Source: CAVQEG01 sp963711465 (lineage in GTDB: Bacteria > Bacteroidota > Ignavibacteria > OLB7). Taken from it: 64,000 bases of DNA. The DNA is taken from positions 1,550,001-1,614,000 of the forward strand of contig CAVQEG010000001.1 of the NCBI GenBank assembly GCA_963711465.1, written 5' to 3'. The notes beneath the pieces were generated by a model. It saw only the letters and a list, made by a program, of their open reading frames with translations. It was not told where the DNA came from and ran no database searches. A program made the translations under genes and the position numbers. Numbering within the stretch: the stretch's first letter is position 1; each line of letters begins with the position of its first letter. Shown here piece by piece: positions 49,860 through 59,136 of this stretch.

Positions 49860-51356
49860 ATGACCCACCTGAGAGCGCGGCGCGACCTCGGCACCGGCAG
49901 CGCAACACTCACACTCATTGCAGTCTTCGGCCTCCTCCTGAGTGCCCCACGCTCGTCGTTCGCGCAGATGACCTACGACGTGCAGATCACCCCCGGCAAG
50001 AGCCAGCTCGCTTCGATCCTCCTCACGTCCGGTTCGGTGCATTTCGATAAGGACGACCGGATCATCTTCGATCCGGCGCAGCCGGATGCCCGCTTCGAAC
50101 CGCCGACGCTCGAGTACGGCGGCCTGCGAGGCACGATCGAACTCGACGCATCGCTTCGGACGCTGGGCCCGAGAATCTTCAAGGTGATCGACGGCGACAA
50201 CGGTCATGTGAAGATGACCGGCACAGTGATGCTGACCGCGCCGGAGCCGCGCATCACGTCCGTTTCGGTGATCAAGGGCGGCGAGCTCTCCGATACACTG
50301 GTCATCGAGCGTGGCGAAACGTTCGACGGCTTTCTGGTAATCGAGGGCTCCGGATTCTACCCCGGCTGCGAGGTCAAGCTCCTCGGCGACGGGTTCAAGC
50401 TCGACACGCACCCCGATCCCGGCGACGTGAGCAACGACCGGATCCGCACGTCGCTGTCGCTGGACAACAACTACGACATCAGGGCGGGCCGCTACGTGGT
50501 GACGGTTTCCCATGGACACCATCCCACGGCAATTGGTCAGCTGACAGTAACGCGCAGGGAGAACAGTCTGCGGCGCTACGCGCTGACGATCGGGTCGACG
50601 TTCGACTTCGTCGACGGCGTGAAGACCGGCTCGTTCTACTACGACTTTCAGGCCTATCTGCCCGACCTCTGGGTATGGGGGCCGAGCACGCAGCCGTTCA
50701 GCTCGGTCGGACTGGCTTTCGCGCTGCAGCAGGGGAAGAGCTTCTCCTACGACAGTTCGATCGTGCTGCGCGACCCGCGCCAGGTGCGCTACGACACGAC
50801 GATCGCGCCGAGCTTCGCCAACGGTGCCGACACGACGGTGGTGCGTACGAGCACGACACTCGCCGACACCTCGCGCGTGAGCAAGGCGCTGATGCCGGTG
50901 CGATTGACCGCTTCGGTCTTCCTGCCCATGCGGCAGTGGATCGATCTGGTCGCGGGATTCGACTACCGGCGCGTTGAGGTGACCGAAACGGTCACCGACA
51001 TCATCGAGAGTCGCAAGGTCATCGGCGGCACGGGCGTCGCCGAAGTGCTGCCAGCGCGAACGCAGACGACCACCCGCATCGTCGACGATCCATCCATCTG
51101 GGCGGGATTCTTCTTCCCCGTCGACGACTACCCCGCCAAGGGTCTCGACCTGCGGCTCCGCGTGGTCGGCGGCTACGGCTGGAGCTTTCTGGACCAATCG
51201 CATTTCAACTGGGAGATCATGTGGAGCGTGCTGGTGGAAACCGGTGACATCGAGATCGGTGGCTATCTGCGGGGACGCAGTTCGCAGCGACCAGAGTTGA
51301 TGGCTTACCTCGGAAAGCAGTTCGACGTGGTGAAGATCGCGGACCTCTTCGACTGA
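49860..51356 (+). CDS. Secreted protein with IPT-like domain and predicted outer-membrane barrel
   Basis: 498-residue exported protein. Signal peptide to about residue 36 (ending SSFAQ). The mature N-terminal part (~40-120) is all-beta; a second domain (~125-230) has ITSVSVIKGGELSDTLVIERGETFDGFLVIEGSGFYPG, the pattern of an IPT/TIG Ig-like fold. The C-terminal ~270 residues show alternating strands (YALTIGSTFDFVDGV, GLAFALQQGKSFSYDS, VVGGYGWSFLDQS) typical of an outer-membrane barrel. The name and role are unknown. A longer upstream frame that runs into the kinase gene is rejected. Confidence 0.75.
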   Translation: MTHLRARRDLGTGSATLTLIAVFGLLLSAPRSSFAQMTYDVQITPGKSQLASILLTSGSVHFDKDDRIIFDPAQPDARFEPPTLEYGGLRGTIELDASLRTLGPRIFKVIDGDNGHVKMTGTVMLTAPEPRITSVSVIKGGELSDTLVIERGETFDGFLVIEGSGFYPGCEVKLLGDGFKLDTHPDPGDVSNDRIRTSLSLDNNYDIRAGRYVVTVSHGHHPTAIGQLTVTRRENSLRRYALTIGSTFDFVDGVKTGSFYYDFQAYLPDLWVWGPSTQPFSSVGLAFALQQGKSFSYDSSIVLRDPRQVRYDTTIAPSFANGADTTVVRTSTTLADTSRVSKALMPVRLTASVFLPMRQWIDLVAGFDYRRVEVTETVTDIIESRKVIGGTGVAEVLPARTQTTTRIVDDPSIWAGFFFPVDDYPAKGLDLRLRVVGGYGWSFLDQSHFNWEIMWSVLVETGDIEIGGYLRGRSSQRPELMAYLGKQFDVVKIADLFD

Positions 51357-51491
51357 GCGACCGCGCGGCGCATGGCCGCCGGGCGCTCGTCCTGCGCATG
51401 TGAGCGCCTGCGGCGCCAATCAGCATCGACGGATCGTTGGCGTCGCTCTCGGAGTCCACGTCGACCGGTCGCGAGAACGAGCGGGCAGATA

Positions 51492-51535
51492 ACGACGACC
51501 CCCGACCTCATGAACGAGGCCGGGGGTCGGTCGTT
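51492..51535. terminator. Large bidirectional hairpin between convergent surface-protein genes
   Basis: ACGAC-GACCCCCG-ACCTC and GAGGC-CGGGGGTC-GGTCGT pair with small bulges (51492-51535), followed by TTTGCGG on the plus strand. It lies between the stops at 51356 and 51610. Confidence 0.7.
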
Positions 51536-51609
51536 TGCGGCGTGGCGTGCTCGCCGCGGTGCACGTTCCGGGGACTGTTTCGACGAGGGCCGGTGTCCCC
51601 GGGACGGAA

Positions 51610-54600
51610 TCAGTGCGTCACCACCAGTGTGTGCGAACCGGTGCCGTGCGTCGTCCGGACGCGCATGACGTAGGTGCCGCTGGGCAGATCGCTGACGTCG
51701 AATTCGGCCCGGAGCGTGCCGCTGGGATGCGGTCCGACGAAGAGCGTCTCGACCTGCTTGCCGGTGATATCGTAGAGTTCGATGTCGAGCAGATCGGCCT
51801 TCTCGAGGTTGATGTAGACCGTAGCTGTCTGGATGGCCGGATTGGGAACGATCTGCATGTCGAGCGTGCCACCGGTCGTCGCCTCCGCTTGCGGAGTTTC
51901 GACGTCGGCAACTTCGAAGGAGACGGGATCGGACCAGCAGCCAGTTGTGCCATCCTCACCCGCAGTTCGAATCGACAGCGTGCTGTGCTGCCAGTCCGGC
52001 ACGTCGATGTCGACCATCGAGAAACTGAACCGCGTCGTAGCGTAGATCGAGTCATGTCCCTGGGCATCGGTCACACGAACCAGGTATGCGTTCCGCGTCG
52101 TATCGGTGGAATGGTCCCACGAGACGGTTACGTGATCGGTCCCACTGGTACCGACCGCATGGACGTTGGTCGGAGGAGCGAGCCACGACTTTGGATTCGG
52201 GTGAAACACCGGTGAATACGATGCCTGCAGTTCGCCTCCATCATTGCGAACGCCGTAGACGTAGTACCCGCACTCGGCGAGGGAGTCGGTCATCGTATAG
52301 CGGAATTCTCCGTCGGCCTCATCGGCCTTGCCGATGAAGACGCCGTCCTCGCCGGTCGAATCGGCATCGAGGTAGAGTTCGATCGTCGAGCCGTCCGGCA
52401 CGTTCGTCGTCGGCCATGTCGCGACGACGGTCCGACCGTCATCGTGGCTCTGCAGTGCGAAGCGGGGCCGCGGCGCGTAGACGCCCCACGAGTAGATCGA
52501 GTCGCCCTGCTGCATGTCAATCACACCCACGCTCCAGTCACCCGCGATCGGCGTCCCTATTTCCCACATTCCGCTCTCACCCGCCTCGCCGGGCGGATAG
52601 TACGTCACGCCGGGTCCGTTCGCATCGATGGTGCGAACGGCACCGGTAGGATCGCGCAGAATCGACACCGGGAGCGGATCGCCATAGACGTGCACGACGC
52701 CCAGCGTCATTTCCGGCGGCATTGGGAAATCGAACCACGTCGTGTCCTCGGCTCCGAGCGTATGTACCCTCTTCTCGGGCGCACGGCCCTTGATGATCGA
52801 AGCTGCATTGCACATGTGGAAGAACTGCGTCGGTTCGGTAACCGGGTTCTTCGTCAGATCGATCGAATAGCAGTACGATCCCAACGACGACGTGCTGGCA
52901 GCACTGAACTGCAGGTTGTTCATTCGGAACGTCGCGTTGCTCAACGTCCGTGGCAGACCGAATTTCTTATTGATGTAGTCGCCCAGCGGAATGTCCTTGA
53001 AGACATCGGGCACCAGGACGGTGCCGGAAAGTCCGAAGTTGACGTTGAACTGAGGAAAGATCGTGAGACTGCCTTTGCCGGCGCCGTTGAAGAAGAAATT
53101 GTCGCCCCCGACATTGAGAATCTTCAACTGGTATTCACCGCTCGCGCTCAGGGTGCCGCCGAACTGAAGATCGAGCTGTGCGGTTCCCTGAGCCAGCCAT
53201 GCGCCCGCGCCGCTCGTTGCCCATGGGCTCGAATATCCGAGGAAGTTCAATTTCCCGGAGAGCCCCACCTTCTGGCCCCATATCAAGTCCAGTGCCCCAT
53301 CCAATTCAACGAGTGCCGCCTTCTTGATGAATGCAGGCAGTTCGTCGAATCCCGGCAACTCCTTCCAGTCGTCGCGACTCGAGAAGAAGGCCGTTCCCTT
53401 GAGAGACACAGGGCCGGTTTTCAACCCGCCGACATTGATTTCGAGCCCCTTCCATACCGCAACGTGCGCGGGTGGCGGCGGATCGGGGATCGGAATTGCC
53501 GCCTGTTCACCGTACTTGCAGATCACCTTATAGGAATCAATCTTTCCATCGATTGCGGTAAATGACCCACCGAAATCGTCGAAGATCGGCTTCAGTGCGC
53601 CAATGACCTCGACATCGAGTTTCTTTTTCGGCGTGTCGTAGTTGACCTTGAACGACTTCATGCAGAATCCCGGAAGCACGCTCGCACCGATGTTCTGAAG
53701 TTCGATTCCCTGAATCGACAGGCCGTCGTTGCCGATCGTCACTCCGTTGAGCTTGATTCCGCCGACACTGAAACCGCTGGTTTGTTCCTCACCGACATAT
53801 CCACATCCCGAGGCGAGCTGCGGGATGAGAATCCGGACGTTCATGCTGACGCCGGTTGCCTTGTCGACACCGCCGACGAACTTCAGATCCTCGAGACTGA
53901 CGGAGAATCCGGCGACGAACCACTCTGCGGCCATGGCGACCGGTCCGTCGGCAAGATCGGCCTCGAATTGATCAGTCAGTTTAGCGTTGAACGGACCCGC
54001 CCACAGCCCCTTGCCGTCCGGATTGGCCCACGCGCCCGAGGACGTCAGCGTCGACCGATCCTTCGTCGTATCGAGAATGAACGTCGAACCCGAGAAATGC
54101 AGCCAGTCGTTGACCTTCACGTCACCGTCCTTCAACTGGATCTTGTTCGGCCCGGCACCGTCGAAATATCCGTCACCCAGTGCGACGAACGTCATGGTCG
54201 GCGCGCCCTTGTATGAGTATTTGAACTGGCGGCGAACCACATCGAGTTCGAAGTCGTTACTCGCTTCCGACTCCGATGGACCGGCATTGAGGTCGAGACT
54301 GAATTCCTTTCCATGTTCGAGCTCGGAAAACTGTTGCTGAGTGGGCTTTCCCGCATTGCCGAGCACCAGCGTCTGGGAGGCGGAATCGCTGACATAACGC
54401 GCCTGGAATTCCCACTTGAAAGCCGTGTTGTTCGACGTGAGCACCATGTTCCACGTCTGTGCGAACAGCACCCAGATCTTCTGCTGCGGAGTACCGATCT
54501 TCTCGATTGCAAGGAACGTGGAGCAGCCGGTGCCCGCCTGTGGCGTTCCCTGAATCGGATCGCCGGTGCGGCGGCCGTTGTACGTCGGGAACGAGGTGAG

Positions 54601-55200
54601 CGTGCCGGTGTAGAAGACGGCGTCGGACGGGACCTCCAGATTCCAGTTGTTTCCCTGGGTCGGCGAACAGACGGGCTGATATCCGTCGGTACGCTGAAGG
54701 TTGGTAAGGCGGGCCGTTCCCGGAGAGAAATACTGCCACCCGTCCTCCTGATAGCTGGAGATACTCAGGGTCGCTTCGGTCGGATCGCCCGTGCCGGCAA
54801 GCTGCAGCGTGACCTTCGCATCGTATTTGCCCTGATTATTTTCATCGACGAGGTTCTGCTCGGCATTCCATTCAATGTGCTTCGATCCGTCGCTCTGAAT
54901 GCTGCCGTAATCCCCCGAGATGTATTTCACCGGCGGCGTCATCGTGATCTTGCGGCCGTTGTCCTTGTTGGTCAGTTCGACCTTCATTGACAACACGACT
55001 CCGTCGGAGGGAACATCGGCGATGTCGTAGTCGATCACCACCCACGATTCCTTATGGCCGGTACCAGCATTTTCCCGCTTGTCGACCGTGGCCTGGACGT
55101 TGGTGATGTCCGTTGCAGCACACATCGGCGCTGCCGACATGAGTACCAGAACCACTGCCGCGGCCACAATGCCGGCAATTCGTATCGCAATTGAACTCAT
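51610..55200 (-). CDS. Large T9SS-exported surface protein (copy 1 of a tandem pair)
   Basis: 1196-residue exported protein with a signal peptide (ends APMCA, about residue 28). An N-terminal beta domain begins ITNVQATVDKRENAGTGHKESW; the middle (~150-800) is unique and Gly/Asp-rich; a P-domain-like part (~805-905) has VVHVYGDPLPVSILRDPTGAVR; a fibronectin-III-like part (~1005-1110) has PPTNVHAVGTSGTDHVTVSWDHS; and the last ~80 residues are a T9SS type A sorting domain (MQIVPNPAIQTATV to TLVVTH). It is a paralogue of the gene at 55383-58982. Function unknown; adhesin or surface-layer role possible. Confidence 0.85.
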   Translation of the reverse strand: MSSIAIRIAGIVAAAVVLVLMSAAPMCAATDITNVQATVDKRENAGTGHKESWVVIDYDIADVPSDGVVLSMKVELTNKDNGRKITMTPPVKYISGDYGSIQSDGSKHIEWNAEQNLVDENNQGKYDAKVTLQLAGTGDPTEATLSISSYQEDGWQYFSPGTARLTNLQRTDGYQPVCSPTQGNNWNLEVPSDAVFYTGTLTSFPTYNGRRTGDPIQGTPQAGTGCSTFLAIEKIGTPQQKIWVLFAQTWNMVLTSNNTAFKWEFQARYVSDSASQTLVLGNAGKPTQQQFSELEHGKEFSLDLNAGPSESEASNDFELDVVRRQFKYSYKGAPTMTFVALGDGYFDGAGPNKIQLKDGDVKVNDWLHFSGSTFILDTTKDRSTLTSSGAWANPDGKGLWAGPFNAKLTDQFEADLADGPVAMAAEWFVAGFSVSLEDLKFVGGVDKATGVSMNVRILIPQLASGCGYVGEEQTSGFSVGGIKLNGVTIGNDGLSIQGIELQNIGASVLPGFCMKSFKVNYDTPKKKLDVEVIGALKPIFDDFGGSFTAIDGKIDSYKVICKYGEQAAIPIPDPPPPAHVAVWKGLEINVGGLKTGPVSLKGTAFFSSRDDWKELPGFDELPAFIKKAALVELDGALDLIWGQKVGLSGKLNFLGYSSPWATSGAGAWLAQGTAQLDLQFGGTLSASGEYQLKILNVGGDNFFFNGAGKGSLTIFPQFNVNFGLSGTVLVPDVFKDIPLGDYINKKFGLPRTLSNATFRMNNLQFSAASTSSLGSYCYSIDLTKNPVTEPTQFFHMCNAASIIKGRAPEKRVHTLGAEDTTWFDFPMPPEMTLGVVHVYGDPLPVSILRDPTGAVRTIDANGPGVTYYPPGEAGESGMWEIGTPIAGDWSVGVIDMQQGDSIYSWGVYAPRPRFALQSHDDGRTVVATWPTTNVPDGSTIELYLDADSTGEDGVFIGKADEADGEFRYTMTDSLAECGYYVYGVRNDGGELQASYSPVFHPNPKSWLAPPTNVHAVGTSGTDHVTVSWDHSTDTTRNAYLVRVTDAQGHDSIYATTRFSFSMVDIDVPDWQHSTLSIRTAGEDGTTGCWSDPVSFEVADVETPQAEATTGGTLDMQIVPNPAIQTATVYINLEKADLLDIELYDITGKQVETLFVGPHPSGTLRAEFDVSDLPSGTYVMRVRTTHGTGSHTLVVTH

Positions 55201-55337
55201 CGTAATCCTCGAGTATGTAACAGCTCGCCACAGTACGTGGAATTGATTGTCGTGCCAGACGACCGGTGTACCGCGACCGGTCTTCGAGAGGGGGTTCTCG
55301 AGGGGGGTGAACGTTCCAGTATCGAAATCGACGGGTC

Positions 55338-55373
55338 GGGGGCGACGCGTCCTATGATCCGGCGATCGCCCCC
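55338..55373 (-). terminator. Hairpin after the second T9SS gene
   Basis: GGGGGCGA (55338-55345) pairs with TCGCCCCC (55366-55373), 10 bp after the stop of the gene at 55383-58982, which separates it from its downstream paralogue. Confidence 0.6.
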
Positions 55374-55382
55374 GCTCGTCGT

Positions 55383-58300
55383 TCAGTGCTGCACCACGAA
55401 CGTCCGCGACGAAGTTCCGTGTGAAGTCCGTACCCGCAGCACGTACGTGCCGCTCGGCAGCGAACTCACGTCAAACTCCGAACGGGCGGTGCCGCGGGGA
55501 TGCGCTCCGACGAACAGCGTCCGCACATGCCGGCCGGAGACGTCGAAGAGTTCGATGTCGAGCAGATCGGTTCGATCGAGATTTACGTACAGCGTTGCCG
55601 TCGCGCTCGCCGGATTGGGAACGACCTGCAACTGGAGCTCGGATGCACCCGTCCGGCCCGTCGTCGGCGCTTCGACATCGGCGACATCGAAGGTGACCGG
55701 ATCGGACCAGCAGCCGGTGGCGCCGTTTTCACCCACCGTCTGAATTGAGAGCTTGCTGTGTTCCCAGTCCGGGATGTCGAGCGTCGTCATCGAGTAGTTG
55801 AATCTCGTCGAGGCATAGATCGAATCACTGCCGGACGCATCGGTAACGCGAATCAGGTACGCCGTTCGCGTTGTGTCCGGAGAATGATCCCACGAGATGG
55901 TCACGTGGTCAGTCGTCTGCATTCCGACGGCGTGAATGTTCGTCGGCGGCTGCAGCCACGACTTCGGGTTCGAAAGGAACGTCGAAGCATAGACCGACTG
56001 AATGTCCATTCCGTCGTCGCGGACGCCATAGAGGTAATAGCCACAGGCGCCGAGAGAATCGGTCATCGTATAGCGGAATTCGCCGGTGGTCTCATCGGCC
56101 GATCCGACGTAGACTCCATCCTCACCCGTCGTATCGGTATCGAGGAAGAAGTCGACGTGTGAGCCCGACGGAGCGTCGGTCGACGTCCAGCTGGCAATTG
56201 CTGTCCTGCCCTCCTCCCTGCTCGTGAACGCGAATCGCGGTCGCGCTGCGTAGGTACCCCACGTAAAGATCGAATCACCCGGCTGCATGTCGACCAGGCC
56301 GACGTGCCACGTCCCGGTAATGGGCGTGTCGATCGTCCACATGCCGCTGGCGCCCGCATCCTGGGGCGGGTAATAGCTGACGCCCGGACCGGTCTGATCA
56401 GTCGTTCGAATTGCGCCGGTCGGATCCTGCAGTACGGACACCGGAAGCGGGTCGCCATACACGTGGACGACTCCCATGGTGAGCTCCGGCGTCGCCTCGA
56501 AATCGAACCAGGTCGTGTCCGGCACGCCGAGCGTCCGCTGTGCTTTGTGTTCGGCGCGGCCGGCAAGTACCGCAATCGCATTGCACCCGTGCAGGTACTG
56601 CATCGGATGCAGAAGCGGATCCTTCGTCAGGTCCAGCGTAATGCAGATCGGCGTATTGTCCGGAAGCTGGGCCGCGGCGCTGAACGTGAGGTTGTCCATG
56701 CGAATTCCCGCGCCCACGATCTCCAGCGGCAGATGGAAGAGCTTGTCGAGATAATCGCCGTATGGAAGCGCCGCGAAAAGCTTGGGTATTGTCGTGTTGC
56801 CCGTAAGCGCCATGACGTAGCGGGGACGCGGAGCGAGTGTGAACGTGCTTCTGCCCGTTCCATGGAACAGTGGCGGACTACCGGGAATATTCACCAGGCC
56901 GACTTCGAGATCACCGCCAAGTGCAAGAATTCCGGTCACGTTCAGAAAATTCATATTCGCCGTTCCCTTCACCAGCCAGATCTGCTGATCATTCGTGAGC
57001 AGATGGCTGGAATATCCGAACATGGTCAGCGCGCCGCCGAGGGACGTATTCGTGCCGTCCATTTGCTTGAAGAAGGAACCTGAGAGTGTGAAGAGCGACA
57101 CACCGCCCAGGTACGGGGTCAGGTCCGCGTATCCTCCCAGGGTCTTCCAGTCATCGCGCCCGGCGAGCGTCGCATCTCCGCTAAGGGTGGCAATCTCGCC
57201 CTGCAGATTCGACATGGACAGGTTCAATGCCTTCCATTCCCCGATCCACGTCGAGGAATTCGGAATGTTCACCGGCATCGGCTGACCGTTCTGCAGCGTC
57301 AGATGCAGCGCGTCGATGTTCCCGTCGAGCAGAGAAATCGATCCTCCGGCATTTTCGAACAGCGGCTTGAAGTCGATGCGCAGATCGCCATCCAGCTGCT
57401 TTTTCGACCCGTCATAGGAGTAGGTGGCTTCGCGCAGACAGAAGACGGGAATGTGTTTCAATCCGACGTCGGTGACCGATACACGGTCAACCTGGAACCC
57501 ATCGGAGCCGAGCTGCAGCCCGGTCAGATCGATTCCGCCGACGTGGTCGGCATCGGTGCCGCCGGATACCGAACCGTCATTGGAACATCCGGCGGTGAAC
57601 TGCGGGACGAACACTCGGACGTCCATTTTTACGCCGCTGGCATTGTCGGGATCGCCCTGAAATGCAATGCTCCTGACACCAACGGAATAGCCCGCGATGA
57701 ACCACCGTTCGAACATCTGGATCGGATCGACGTCACCGGTGCTCGCCATTACCAGGGCAAGGGAGGCATTGAACGGACCCGTCCACAACTGCTGGCCGTC
57801 AGGGTCCATCCAGGTGCCCAGGGACGTCAGCGTCGCAAGATTGGTCGTCGTGTCGAGCACGAAATCGGTGCCGGCGAAATGCAGCCAGCCATTGACGGTC
57901 GCATCGCCGTCCTTGAGTCGTATTTTATTCGGTCCGTCGCCGTCGAAATACCCATCGCCGAGCGCCTTGAACGTCATGGTATGAACGCCGAGGAATGAGA
58001 GCTTGTATTCGCGGCGTACGACGTCCAGATCGAATTCATTGCTCTTCTCCTCGTCGTCATTGGCAATGGTCAGCGTGAGCTCGAATTCCCCACCATACTC
58101 GAGGATCTCGAACTGCTGATCGCCCGGCTTACCGGCATTGCCGATCTTCATGTATTTGTTCTTACCCGCGCCGCTCTCGAAGTACCGCGCCTGGAATTCC
58201 CAGACGAATCCCGACGATCCGAGCGTCATGTTGAAGGGCTTGGCGAAATTCACCCACACTTTCTGATTGGGTGTGCCGAGGTCCTGCGCTGCCAGAAAGG

Positions 58301-58982
58301 CTGCGCATCCGGTGTTGGGCGAGGGTGCACCCGAAATGACGTCGTTGTCATGACGACCGCGATAGCCGGGGAACGATGTAACCTGTCCCGTGTACCACTG
58401 AACGTCACCGCTGACCGAATCCTGATAGTCGTTACCCTGTACCGGCGAGCATCGCGGAACGAAACCGTCGGTCGGCTGAATGTTCGACATCTGCACCACT
58501 CCCGGATCGAAGTACTGCCACCCGCCGTCGACGTAGCTGGCGATGCTCAGCGTCGCGTCGGTCGGATCGCCGGTGCCCCTGACGGTGAGCGTCACCTGCG
58601 CGGTATACTTTCCCTGCCGATTACGGGTCATGAGATCCTTTTCGGCATACCACTCGATTTCCTTGCTTCCACTTCCGGCAATGTCGCCGACGTCTCCGCT
58701 CAGGTCGGTTGCATCCGGATCGATCGTCAACGTGTGTCCATCATTGCGATCGGTCAGATGCACCTTCATGTCGATGATCGAACCGGCCGACGGGACATTG
58801 GCGATATCGTAGTCGATCACCACCCATGCTTCCTTGTGACCGACGTCGGGATTGTCCCGCAATTCAACCGTTGCATTGACATTCGAGATGTCGGCACGGG
58901 CGAAACCGGGTACGGTGTTGACGACGAGCGCGACAACGCCGAACGCGCCGATCGAGATTGCCGTTTTGATTCTGGGGGTCAT
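55383..58982 (-). CDS. Large T9SS-exported surface protein (copy 2 of a tandem pair)
   Basis: 1199-residue exported protein with signal peptide MTPRIKTAISIGAFGVVALV (cleavage near GFA-RA). Domain order equals copy 1: ISNVNATVELRDNPDVGHKEAW at the N-terminus, VVHVYGDPLPVSVLQDPTGAIR, PPTNIHAVGMQTTDHVTISWDHS and a T9SS sorting domain (LQVVPNPASATATLY to TFVVQH). The C-terminal third is much closer to copy 1 (roughly two-thirds identical by eye) than the middle, where only scattered motifs match (DGYFDG-GPNKI-LKDGD, FCLREATYSYD). Function unknown. Confidence 0.85.
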   Translation of the reverse strand: MTPRIKTAISIGAFGVVALVVNTVPGFARADISNVNATVELRDNPDVGHKEAWVVIDYDIANVPSAGSIIDMKVHLTDRNDGHTLTIDPDATDLSGDVGDIAGSGSKEIEWYAEKDLMTRNRQGKYTAQVTLTVRGTGDPTDATLSIASYVDGGWQYFDPGVVQMSNIQPTDGFVPRCSPVQGNDYQDSVSGDVQWYTGQVTSFPGYRGRHDNDVISGAPSPNTGCAAFLAAQDLGTPNQKVWVNFAKPFNMTLGSSGFVWEFQARYFESGAGKNKYMKIGNAGKPGDQQFEILEYGGEFELTLTIANDDEEKSNEFDLDVVRREYKLSFLGVHTMTFKALGDGYFDGDGPNKIRLKDGDATVNGWLHFAGTDFVLDTTTNLATLTSLGTWMDPDGQQLWTGPFNASLALVMASTGDVDPIQMFERWFIAGYSVGVRSIAFQGDPDNASGVKMDVRVFVPQFTAGCSNDGSVSGGTDADHVGGIDLTGLQLGSDGFQVDRVSVTDVGLKHIPVFCLREATYSYDGSKKQLDGDLRIDFKPLFENAGGSISLLDGNIDALHLTLQNGQPMPVNIPNSSTWIGEWKALNLSMSNLQGEIATLSGDATLAGRDDWKTLGGYADLTPYLGGVSLFTLSGSFFKQMDGTNTSLGGALTMFGYSSHLLTNDQQIWLVKGTANMNFLNVTGILALGGDLEVGLVNIPGSPPLFHGTGRSTFTLAPRPRYVMALTGNTTIPKLFAALPYGDYLDKLFHLPLEIVGAGIRMDNLTFSAAAQLPDNTPICITLDLTKDPLLHPMQYLHGCNAIAVLAGRAEHKAQRTLGVPDTTWFDFEATPELTMGVVHVYGDPLPVSVLQDPTGAIRTTDQTGPGVSYYPPQDAGASGMWTIDTPITGTWHVGLVDMQPGDSIFTWGTYAARPRFAFTSREEGRTAIASWTSTDAPSGSHVDFFLDTDTTGEDGVYVGSADETTGEFRYTMTDSLGACGYYLYGVRDDGMDIQSVYASTFLSNPKSWLQPPTNIHAVGMQTTDHVTISWDHSPDTTRTAYLIRVTDASGSDSIYASTRFNYSMTTLDIPDWEHSKLSIQTVGENGATGCWSDPVTFDVADVEAPTTGRTGASELQLQVVPNPASATATLYVNLDRTDLLDIELFDVSGRHVRTLFVGAHPRGTARSEFDVSSLPSGTYVLRVRTSHGTSSRTFVVQH

Positions 58983-59136
58983 CGCCGTTCCAATTCGTTT
59001 AGTTGCCGTGAATTGAACATACGGTCCGCCCTGCAGGGCCAGGTGCCGGGACGATGTTTGAAGAGATCGTTATCGGTCGTTCGGACGTTCATCGACGAGC
59101 ACGCGCCGATGCACCTCCGCCAATGAGCGTACGTGC

